DNA of 12,107 nt from Deltaproteobacteria bacterium UBA6967 (GTDB taxonomy: Bacteria > SAR324 > NAC60-12): assembly GCA_002450295.1 (NCBI GenBank), contig DJYX01000288.1, positions 1 through 12,107 of the forward strand, read 5' to 3'. The notes under the pieces are model-generated. The model was not told where the DNA came from, did no database searches, and saw only the letters and a list, made by a program, of their open reading frames with translations. Position 1 is the first letter of the stretch. Each line of letters opens with the position of its first letter. The translations under genes and the position numbers were made by a program. This document shows, in pieces, positions 6,193 to 12,107 of this stretch.

Positions 6193-8106
6193 ATGTCTGC
6201 TTTGCAGAGCGCAGAAGTCATTGTGATTGGTGGTGGGCATGCAGGCTGTGAGGCCTCACTGGCTTCGGCAAGGCTTGGCTGCAAGACGATCCTGTTGACC
6301 ATCGATCCTGAAAAGATTGCCCAAATGTCTTGTAATCCAGCTATTGGCGGAATTGGGAAAGGACATCTGGTCAAGGAAATTGACGCCCTTGGTGGTGAGA
6401 TGGGAAAAGTTGCAGACCAGTCAGGCATTCAGTTCAGAGTCTTGAATGGCTCAAGAGGCCCAGCAACTCGTGGAACTCGTTGTCAGTCAGAAATGTACGA
6501 GTACAAAAGTTTGATGCAGATGATTCTGAAGAAAGAGCCCAATCTTTGGATCGTCAAGGGAATGGTAGAGGAACTCATCATTGAGAATCACATCCTTCAG
6601 GGGGTTCGTACGAATGTTGGAGAATTTCTGGCAGGTTCTGTTGTCATCACCACAGGAACTTTCCTGAATGGTCTGATCCATCGAGGCGAAAACAGGATCA
6701 AGGCGGGTAGAATCAATGAACCACCTTCGGTGCAACTCTCTTTAGCGTTAGCAGATTGTCACCTTGAATTGGGTCGCCTGAAGACAGGTACACCAGCTCG
6801 TTTGGACAAAAGGACCATCAACTGGGATGGTATTCCTGAGCAGCTGGGAGATGATCCAATCCGAAAGTTCTCTTTTTGGGGAACAGAAACACCCTTACCC
6901 CAAGTGCCTTGCCACATTGTTTATACCAACGAAGCAACCCATAAAATTATTAGCAAGAATCTTCATCTCTCTGCCCTCTACGGGGGAGCGATTAAGGGAA
7001 TTGGACCAAGATATTGTCCGTCAATTGAAGATAAGATTGTCAAGTTTGCTAAGAAAGACAGACATCAAGTCTTTCTTGAACCTACTGGAATTGGGTCTGA
7101 TAATTTTGAGATTTATCCAAATGGTCTCTCCACAAGCCTACCTGAAGAGGTACAGCAGGCATTTTATCGTACAATCCCTGGGCTTGAAAACGTGGAGATG
7201 CTACAGGCAGGCTATGCGATTGAATATGATTTTGTGCAGCCCACAGAACTTAGATCAACCCTCGAACTGAAGAAAGTACCAGGTCTTTTTCTAGCTGGTC
7301 AAATCAATGGAACTACTGGCTATGAGGAGGCAGCAGCACAAGGCCTTTTGGCTGGGGTGAATGCCGCACTGAAAGTCCAGAGTAGGGAGCCTTTCGTACC
7401 GCAAAGAGATGAAGCCTACATGGGAGTTTTGATTGATGATTTAATCACTAAAGGTGTCACGGAGCCCTACAGGATGTTTACCTCAAGAGCAGAGCATCGG
7501 CTCCACTTAAGAGAGGATAATGCAGATCTTCGGCTCTGTGAGAAAGGGTATCAACTAGGATTATTAGATGATGAGTGCTATAAGCAATTCCTCAATAAAC
7601 TACGTAAAATCTTTGCTCTCAAGAAATCTTTAGAACAGATAAAAATTACTCCGGTTAAGGAAACCCAAGAGGCACTGAAACAGATGAATCAGGCTCAGTT
7701 AAAACAAGCGAGTAGTTTAGCGGAACTAATACGTCGACCAGGCCAGGGTATTCAAGTGCTCTCAGAGCAAGCATTCAGCATGAGTAAGGTTGACTGGGAG
7801 GAATTCCCTGAGGATGTTCGTGAACAGGTTGAAATCCAGATCAAGTATGAAGGTTACTTGAAGCGCCAAGAACAGGAACTTCGACAAATGCGAGAAATGG
7901 ATCGCATTCAGATCCCAGATGAATTGGATATGAAAAATATTCCTGGCCTCTCCAGAGAAGTTCAAGAACTTTTGATCAAGCATCAACCGGCCACTCTGGG
8001 GCACGCAAGCCGTATAAGTGGGGTCACGCCTGCAGCCCTGACGGTGATCCGAGTTTATCTCAAGACCCACTTTACCAAAGACTCTTCACTCCAATGTGTA
8101 AGTTGA
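6193..8106 (+). CDS. mnmG: tRNA uridine 5-carboxymethylaminomethyl modification enzyme MnmG (GidA)
   Basis: This 637-residue protein matches the full length of MnmG (E. coli about 629). With MnmE it installs the (carboxymethyl)aminomethyl group on wobble uridine 34 of several tRNAs, using FAD and methylene-tetrahydrofolate. The N-terminal FAD motif [12 protein letters not shown] (Gly13-15, Gly18) is followed by [22 protein letters not shown], a family signature, then [10 protein letters not shown] and [12 protein letters not shown]. The middle carries [22 protein letters not shown], and the C-terminal helical domain contains [19 protein letters not shown]. All look intact. ATG 6193 has AGG 8 nt upstream and the second FAD-strand follows directly. 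It is not beside mnmE, rsmG or parAB, its frequent partners elsewhere; instead the channel gene follows 12 bp downstream. Its folate cofactor links it loosely to folC and the pteridine reductase in the window. Confidence 0.97.
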   Translation: MSALQSAEVIVIGGGHAGCEASLASARLGCKTILLTIDPEKIAQMSCNPAIGGIGKGHLVKEIDALGGEMGKVADQSGIQFRVLNGSRGPATRGTRCQSEMYEYKSLMQMILKKEPNLWIVKGMVEELIIENHILQGVRTNVGEFLAGSVVITTGTFLNGLIHRGENRIKAGRINEPPSVQLSLALADCHLELGRLKTGTPARLDKRTINWDGIPEQLGDDPIRKFSFWGTETPLPQVPCHIVYTNEATHKIISKNLHLSALYGGAIKGIGPRYCPSIEDKIVKFAKKDRHQVFLEPTGIGSDNFEIYPNGLSTSLPEEVQQAFYRTIPGLENVEMLQAGYAIEYDFVQPTELRSTLELKKVPGLFLAGQINGTTGYEEAAAQGLLAGVNAALKVQSREPFVPQRDEAYMGVLIDDLITKGVTEPYRMFTSRAEHRLHLREDNADLRLCEKGYQLGLLDDECYKQFLNKLRKIFALKKSLEQIKITPVKETQEALKQMNQAQLKQASSLAELIRRPGQGIQVLSEQAFSMSKVDWEEFPEDVREQVEIQIKYEGYLKRQEQELRQMREMDRIQIPDELDMKNIPGLSREVQELLIKHQPATLGHASRISGVTPAALTVIRVYLKTHFTKDSSLQCVS

Positions 8107-8118
8107 CGGCTGCTTAGG

Positions 8119-8991
8119 ATGAGAAGCAGAAAAAAAGTCTCAACGGTTCCTATCACACCCTGGCGTGCAAGCCTCCATAACTTGATTTTTGAAGCTGAGA
8201 CTAGGGCTGGAAAGATCTTTGATATCATTCTGATGATCCTGATCGCGCTAAGCGTGACCACAGTCATGTTGGACAGTGTTGCAACTGTCCGTAGCGAGTA
8301 TGGTGAAACTTTACACTATTTCGAGTGGTTTTTCACGATAGTCTTTGCGATTGAATATGTCCTTCGTCTCGTTGCTACGCTACGCCCTTGGCGCTATGCA
8401 CTCAGTTTTTTTGGCCTCACGGATCTTCTCGCTGTCCTCCCAGGCTTAATCAGTATTTTGTTCCCGGGTTTCCAATATCTGCTGGTCATTCGAGTGTTCA
8501 GAATCATTCGAATTTTGCGTATTTTCGAGTTTCTGGACTACCTGCGCGAATGGACAATGTTGTTGAAGGCGTTGCAAGCTAGCCAGGCTCGGATCATGGC
8601 TTTTCTATTTTCCATCCTGATTGCTGTGACTTTTCTCGGTGCCCTGATGTATGTTGTAGAGGGAGAGGAAGCTGGCTTTACGAGTATTCCACGCAGTATC
8701 TACTGGGCGATTGTGACTCTCTCAACTGTGGGCTACGGTGATATAGCTCCCCAGACAGGATTTGGACAATTCGTCGCCGCAATCGTGATGATTTTGAGCT
8801 ATAGCATGTTGGCTGTGCCCACAGGGATCGTTACGGTACAATTATCGGCCATGCAGCGTAGGCAAGACCAAAAGTTGACAAGGTCCTGCCACTCTTGTGG
8901 TCAGGATGGACATGATATGGATGCTGATTTCTGCAAGTATTGCGGAGAAAGTTTGGAAGTAAAAGTAGTAGGGGATCTAGCAAAAACCTAG
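8119..8991 (+). CDS. Voltage-gated potassium-channel-like ion transporter with C-terminal zinc ribbon
   Basis: The 290-residue inner-membrane protein has a six-helix voltage-gated channel layout. S1 starts around residue 33 (FDIILMILIALSVTTVML), with S2 (FFTIVFAIEYVLRLV) and S3 (LTDLLAVLPGLI) following. S4 carries Arg125, Arg128, Arg131 and Arg134 at every third position, the voltage-sensor pattern. S5, the pore helix and the filter T203-V-G-Y-G-D208, the potassium signature, lead into S6. A cytosolic tail of about 50 residues ends in C257xxC260 and C272xxC275, a four-cysteine zinc-ribbon-like knuckle. By family knowledge it would assemble as a tetramer and pass K+ on depolarisation. It lies 12 bp after mnmG, probably co-transcribed. 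ATG 8119 is directly preceded by AGG with no spacing, so the ribosome-binding site is poor. There is no RCK/TrkA domain. Confidence 0.92.
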   Translation: MRSRKKVSTVPITPWRASLHNLIFEAETRAGKIFDIILMILIALSVTTVMLDSVATVRSEYGETLHYFEWFFTIVFAIEYVLRLVATLRPWRYALSFFGLTDLLAVLPGLISILFPGFQYLLVIRVFRIIRILRIFEFLDYLREWTMLLKALQASQARIMAFLFSILIAVTFLGALMYVVEGEEAGFTSIPRSIYWAIVTLSTVGYGDIAPQTGFGQFVAAIVMILSYSMLAVPTGIVTVQLSAMQRRQDQKLTRSCHSCGQDGHDMDADFCKYCGESLEVKVVGDLAKT

Positions 8992-9018
8992 AAACAGAAA
9001 AAGAATTCCGGCTTTTGC

Positions 9019-9048
9019 TTGACTGCCTGATAGCAGATCTGGAAAATA
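9019..9048 (+). promoter_or_regulatory. Candidate promoter for hflC
   Basis: TTGACT (9019-9024) matches the sigma-70 -35 box at five of six bases, and AAAATA (9043-9048) 18 nt on could serve as a weak -10 box. It lies in the 110-bp gap between the channel gene and hflC. The -10 match is poor and other spacings give nothing better. Confidence 0.25.
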
Positions 9049-9101
9049 GTTATCAAGAAATTTAATTTTCAACCTACTATCAAACAGCAAAGAGATTCGA
9101 T

Positions 9102-9989
9102 ATGAGATCATTTTCAACTAATTTACTCCTCATTGCCGGTGCCGTCGTTGTTGGTATTGTTTATTTATCAACCTTTATTGTAGATCGTACGCAATATGCG
9201 GTGGAAATTCGTTTAGGAGACCCGGTATCTGTGCACATGGAGCCCGGGTTGAAGTTCAAAATGCCTTTTATAACAAAGGTTTTTTACGTGGATAACCGAC
9301 TGTTAACAAACGATTCCGATCCAGGATCAGTGTTCACCGAAGATAAAAAAGAAATGATCGTGGATGCGTACTCAAAATGGAAAGTTTCAGATCCATTAAA
9401 ATTTTACGAAACTGTTCGCAGTCTAGCTGGTGCTCAATCAAGATTAGACGATATCATCTACTCTCAAACCAGAGAGATATTAGGTAAACATACCCTTGTG
9501 GAAATTGTGTCTGGTAATCGAAGGGATATCCGAGAGACAATCACTGTTAATTCTCGCGAGGCTGCTGAAAGTTTTGGGATCGAGGTCGCAGATGTGAGAA
9601 TAAAACGAGCAGACCTACCGGAAGCCAATAGTCTGGCGGTTTATGGCCGGATGGAGGCTGAGCGAAGAAGAACGGCAAAATTGTATCGCTCAGAAGGCGA
9701 AGAGCGTTCTTTGGAAATTCGCTCGGCAGCCGATCGAGATAGAATAAAGATTCTTGCTGAAGCAAATAAGATTGCCGAGGAACTGAAGGGCACAGCCGAT
9801 GCGTCTGCAACTGAGATCTACGCTAGTGCTTATCAATTAGACTCTGAATTTTTTGAGTTTCAACGATCTCATGATGCTTACCGTCATTCTCTGCGTGAGG
9901 ACACAACTTTGTTACTCAGTTCTGATCAGCCATTTTTCAGATTTCTAAAGGAAGAAGAACCTCAAACTAGTCGAAAACAAATCGAGTGA
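9102..9989 (+). CDS. hflC: HflC-like SPFH/band-7 membrane protein
   Basis: The 295-residue protein has one N-terminal membrane segment (about residues 7-27, LLLIAGAVVVGIVYLSTFIV), then an SPFH (band 7) domain to about 200 and a charged helical region (RMEAERRRTAKLYRSEGEERSLEIRSAADRD). HflC and HflK form a complex in the inner membrane that encloses and modulates the FtsH protease. HflC signs are VDRTQYAVEIRLGDPV near the start, MEPGLKFKMPFI, and the DADRD-like AADRDRIKILAEA stretch. The length is slightly below the roughly 330 of E. coli HflC, with a short, divergent C-terminus. AAAGAG with AGAG 7 nt before ATG 9102 is a fair ribosome-binding site. The usual partner hflK is not upstream; the potassium-channel-like gene is. 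The stop is 6 bp before folC, suggesting co-transcription. A generic SPFH protein is the alternative reading. Confidence 0.88.
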   Translation: MRSFSTNLLLIAGAVVVGIVYLSTFIVDRTQYAVEIRLGDPVSVHMEPGLKFKMPFITKVFYVDNRLLTNDSDPGSVFTEDKKEMIVDAYSKWKVSDPLKFYETVRSLAGAQSRLDDIIYSQTREILGKHTLVEIVSGNRRDIRETITVNSREAAESFGIEVADVRIKRADLPEANSLAVYGRMEAERRRTAKLYRSEGEERSLEIRSAADRDRIKILAEANKIAEELKGTADASATEIYASAYQLDSEFFEFQRSHDAYRHSLREDTTLLLSSDQPFFRFLKEEEPQTSRKQIE

Positions 9990-9995
9990 TCAAGG

Positions 9996-11318
9996 TTGCT
10001 CACCCGCTACAATAAAATCCTCCAGCAATTGGAGGACGAAGCCAACTACGAACGCTCTGCCCGGCCTAGAGATCTTACAAAGCTAGAGGGCGTTCGCTTC
10101 CTGCTGAACCTACTCGGCAATCCTGAAAATTCCCCCAATATTGTCCACATCGCAGGCACTAACGGCAAGGGCTCTACCGCATTCATTCTTGCCGCTCTCC
10201 TGAAACAAGATGGTTTCAAGACGGGTTGCTACACCTCCCCCCACTTGGTAGATCTCAGAGAGCGAATCCAAATCAATGGGCAGTGTGTTGGCATGCAACA
10301 GTTTGTGGAAGTTGCAGAGCGGACTTTAGAAATCTCCAGAAATCCTCAGTCTCCTCAGATTTCTTTCTTCGATCTGGTCACGGCTATTGCCCTTGAAGTA
10401 TTTGCAAGAGCTCAATGTGATTGGGTAGTTTTAGAAACAGGATTGGGAGGTCGTGCGGACTCGACCAATGTAACTCCAAAGAAACTCGCAATTCTTACCA
10501 GAATTGGTTTGGATCACCAAAATATTCTTGGCAATAGCATCCTTGAGATCGCATCTGAGAAACTCGGCATTGCGCGTAAAAATGTGCCACTTTTGGTGTC
10601 CCCGCAAACGCAGGTTGTGAAGGAATGGCTAGAGCAGCAAAGCTATTTACAAGAGATCCCCACCCACTGGATTGATGAAAAGAATTGTCAACTGACTAAC
10701 CAAGTTGAAAAACGACTAGCGGCACACATAGATGCAAAAATCTCAGATGTTTCCAGAGAACTAGCACTAACCGCTCTAGAAATTTTGCTACCTGCCAAGT
10801 CGCGAAAACAGAGACAAAAACGATTAGAATTAGCTTCAGAATTACCTCTGCTTGGTCGCAAAAGCCGCCATTTTAATATCAAACTGCAAAATGAAAGTTC
10901 AGGACATGTTTTTTCAGAATTGATTTTGGATGGGGCACATAACGTTGACGCCATTAATTCATTAATCACAACGCTCTCAGAGTGGCAAATTTCCTGCTAC
11001 GGACTTCTGATTGGGATGGCAAAAGACAAGATGACTGCTGAAACTCGTGATTCTCTTCAGAAACTTGCTCAACATGCTCAACAGGTTGGATTGGTCCAAT
11101 ACAATTCGACGAGAGCTGCAGAGCCTGTTGAAATTCTTCGCTATCTTGAACTGCCTAGAAACTCTTCCAAATTGCTGAATGGTAGCCAGAATGCCTTGCG
11201 ATGGGCCTCAGATACTAAGATGATGCCTTGGATTATAACTGGCTCTTTTCATTTGTTAGGCGAGGTGCTGCCCCACCTCTCTTTGGACCCTTGCACGAAA
11301 AACCTGCAAAACGGATAA
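9996..11318 (+). CDS. folC: Bifunctional dihydrofolate synthase/folylpolyglutamate synthase (FolC)
   Basis: This 440-residue cytosolic Mur-ligase-family enzyme matches the usual FolC length (E. coli 422). It adds glutamate to dihydropteroate to form dihydrofolate and then extends the polyglutamate tail, using ATP. The P-loop is G54-T-N-G-K-G-S60, followed by YTSPHLVDLRERIQING. ETGLGGRADSTN is the second folate-ligase signature, and SEKLGIARKNVPLL contains Lys189 at the position of the carbamylated catalytic lysine. ELILDGAHN and GLLIGMAKDK in the C-terminal domain are typical. It starts at TTG 9996, the first possible start after an in-frame TGA at 9987-9989 (the hflC stop), and AAGG lies directly against it, which is too close for an ideal ribosome-binding site. 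It is probably co-transcribed with hflC and translated by re-initiation. With the SDR gene it gives the window two folate/pterin enzymes. Confidence 0.95.
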   Translation: MLTRYNKILQQLEDEANYERSARPRDLTKLEGVRFLLNLLGNPENSPNIVHIAGTNGKGSTAFILAALLKQDGFKTGCYTSPHLVDLRERIQINGQCVGMQQFVEVAERTLEISRNPQSPQISFFDLVTAIALEVFARAQCDWVVLETGLGGRADSTNVTPKKLAILTRIGLDHQNILGNSILEIASEKLGIARKNVPLLVSPQTQVVKEWLEQQSYLQEIPTHWIDEKNCQLTNQVEKRLAAHIDAKISDVSRELALTALEILLPAKSRKQRQKRLELASELPLLGRKSRHFNIKLQNESSGHVFSELILDGAHNVDAINSLITTLSEWQISCYGLLIGMAKDKMTAETRDSLQKLAQHAQQVGLVQYNSTRAAEPVEILRYLELPRNSSKLLNGSQNALRWASDTKMMPWIITGSFHLLGEVLPHLSLDPCTKNLQNG

Positions 11319-11324
11319 GCTGTT

Positions 11325-12107
11325 GTGCAAAAATTTCTGAACTTTTTGATTATTTTTTTTGTTTCAAGTGTCCTGAATGGAGTCCTCGCATCAGAACAAA
11401 TTGTTATTACGGCGGATCGACTGAATGTGCGTGATGGAGTTTGGGGTAAAAAACTCGGAAAAGTCTTTGAGGGCCAACAGTTTGAAGTCAGGCAGAAAAA
11501 AGAGGGGTGGGGTAAGATCGAATATGAGTTAGGAAAGCTCGGCTGGATTTCATTGGATTATGCCAGGCCAGCTTTGCAAACCACCTCAATGAATAATGTT
11601 TCTCTTAGTCAGTTCTGTTCAAAAGTGGATACGGAATTCAAAAAACTGGGTTGGAAAGATCTACGATGTAACGCTGATGATTGGCAGGCCACATGGCATT
11701 CAGAAAAAGGGCAACCTCTAATCTACAAAGTTTTTGGGGACGAAAGCTCCTCACATACAACTTTGTTGCTGTGTTCTGTTCATTCTGACGAAGATACGAC
11801 CTATCATTGCTTCCGCTATGTGGAGCTGCTGCGTTCAAACCAAAAATTGATTCAACATCGACTTGTCTTGATACCACTGCTCAACCCAGATGGTTTTTTT
11901 TCCCAACCCAGAACGCGAACAAATGCAAACGGGGTAGATTTGAATCGTAATCTACCAACCAAAGACTGGGCAAGCCTAGCTCATAGACAGTGGAAATGGT
12001 CTTATCAAAAAAATCCGCGCTACAACCCAGGTAAAACAGCTGGTTCGGAGAAAGAAAACCAATTCCTCGTCAGCTTAATCCTCAAATACAAACCAGATAA
12101 AATTGTC
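11325..12107 (+). CDS. Secreted SH3b-domain M14-family zinc peptidase, truncated at the window edge
   Basis: The frame is open from GTG 11325 to the last base, 261 codons, so the 3' end is missing. An N-terminal signal peptide (MQKFLNFLIIFFVSSVLNGVLA, cleavage after VLA at about 22) implies export. Residues about 26-85 form a bacterial SH3 domain (LNVRDGVWGKKLGKVF, GWGKIEY, GWISLDYA), a module that often binds cell-wall peptides. Residues about 125 onward are an M14 metallocarboxypeptidase: zinc-ligand motif H153-S-D-E156, then N187-P-D-G, R198-T-N-A-N-G-V-D-L-N207-R208-N, holding the family's substrate-binding Arg and Asn-Arg. The third zinc His and the catalytic Glu would follow the final DKIV just beyond the edge. 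MpaA-like murein-peptide amidase is the closest type I can name; activity on peptidoglycan peptides is inferred. It starts 6 bp after folC, with GGA 9 nt upstream. No ATG is available before the signal peptide. Confidence 0.88.
   Translation, partial: MQKFLNFLIIFFVSSVLNGVLASEQIVITADRLNVRDGVWGKKLGKVFEGQQFEVRQKKEGWGKIEYELGKLGWISLDYARPALQTTSMNNVSLSQFCSKVDTEFKKLGWKDLRCNADDWQATWHSEKGQPLIYKVFGDESSSHTTLLLCSVHSDEDTTYHCFRYVELLRSNQKLIQHRLVLIPLLNPDGFFSQPRTRTNANGVDLNRNLPTKDWASLAHRQWKWSYQKNPRYNPGKTAGSEKENQFLVSLILKYKPDKIV

Noticed and set aside
6827..7270. 147-codon open frame on the plus strand
   Set aside because: It lies wholly inside mnmG in another frame and its translation has no recognisable domain, so it is a shadow of mnmG.
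8999..9016. AAAAG/CTTTT hairpin after the channel gene as a terminator
   Set aside because: The stem is only five pairs, four of them A-T, and no T-run follows it.
11353..11901. Eight-T runs at 11353-11360 and 11894-11901 as phase-variation tracts
   Set aside because: Both encode Phe-rich stretches in an intact frame (signal peptide and after NPDG) and are short; no out-of-frame alternative makes sense.

Overview
The window is a compact bacterial chromosome segment with one gene on the minus strand, the start of a possible second one, and seven complete genes plus one truncated gene on the plus strand. The mix (HflC, MnmG, PdxA, FolC, a secreted M14 peptidase with a cleavable signal peptide) fits a Gram-negative, proteobacteria-like organism. 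Moderate to low GC, very tight spacing and several TTG/GTG starts suggest a streamlined, perhaps marine, lineage. A deltaproteobacterial or SAR324-like origin is a guess from style only; no rRNA or other taxonomic marker is present. There are no transposases, CRISPR arrays, tRNAs or rRNAs.

Left part (1-1860): a pteridine-reductase-like SDR enzyme on the minus strand starts only 9 bp from the divergently transcribed pdxA-family gene. A possible further minus-strand gene begins at the left edge. Middle left (1903-5084): a 724-residue protein joins an unrecognised N-terminal region, a complete metallo-beta-lactamase-fold metal site and two degenerate cyclic-nucleotide-binding-like domains. Its stop codon overlaps the start of a tyrosine recombinase with all six catalytic residues, and a hairpin with a T-tract begins at the recombinase stop codon.

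Middle (5085-8991): a 192-bp gap with an RNA-structure-rich leader precedes a J-domain protein whose C-terminus carries a MshEN-like (c-di-GMP-binding type) double motif. Then come mnmG (tRNA wobble uridine modification) and, 12 bp later, a six-TM voltage-gated potassium-channel-like protein with a C-terminal zinc ribbon.

Right part (9102-12107): hflC without a neighbouring hflK, then folC 6 bp downstream, then 6 bp later a secreted SH3b plus M14 peptidase that runs off the edge. The last three look like one transcription unit.

The ordinary core is cofactor and tRNA metabolism: PdxA for pyridoxal phosphate, the pteridine reductase and FolC for folates, MnmG for tRNA. The unusual content is in the two multidomain, apparently nucleotide-signalling proteins (1903-4077 and 5226-6074) that flank the recombinase. 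Both look able to sense a cyclic nucleotide, but neither ligand nor output can be read from the sequence.
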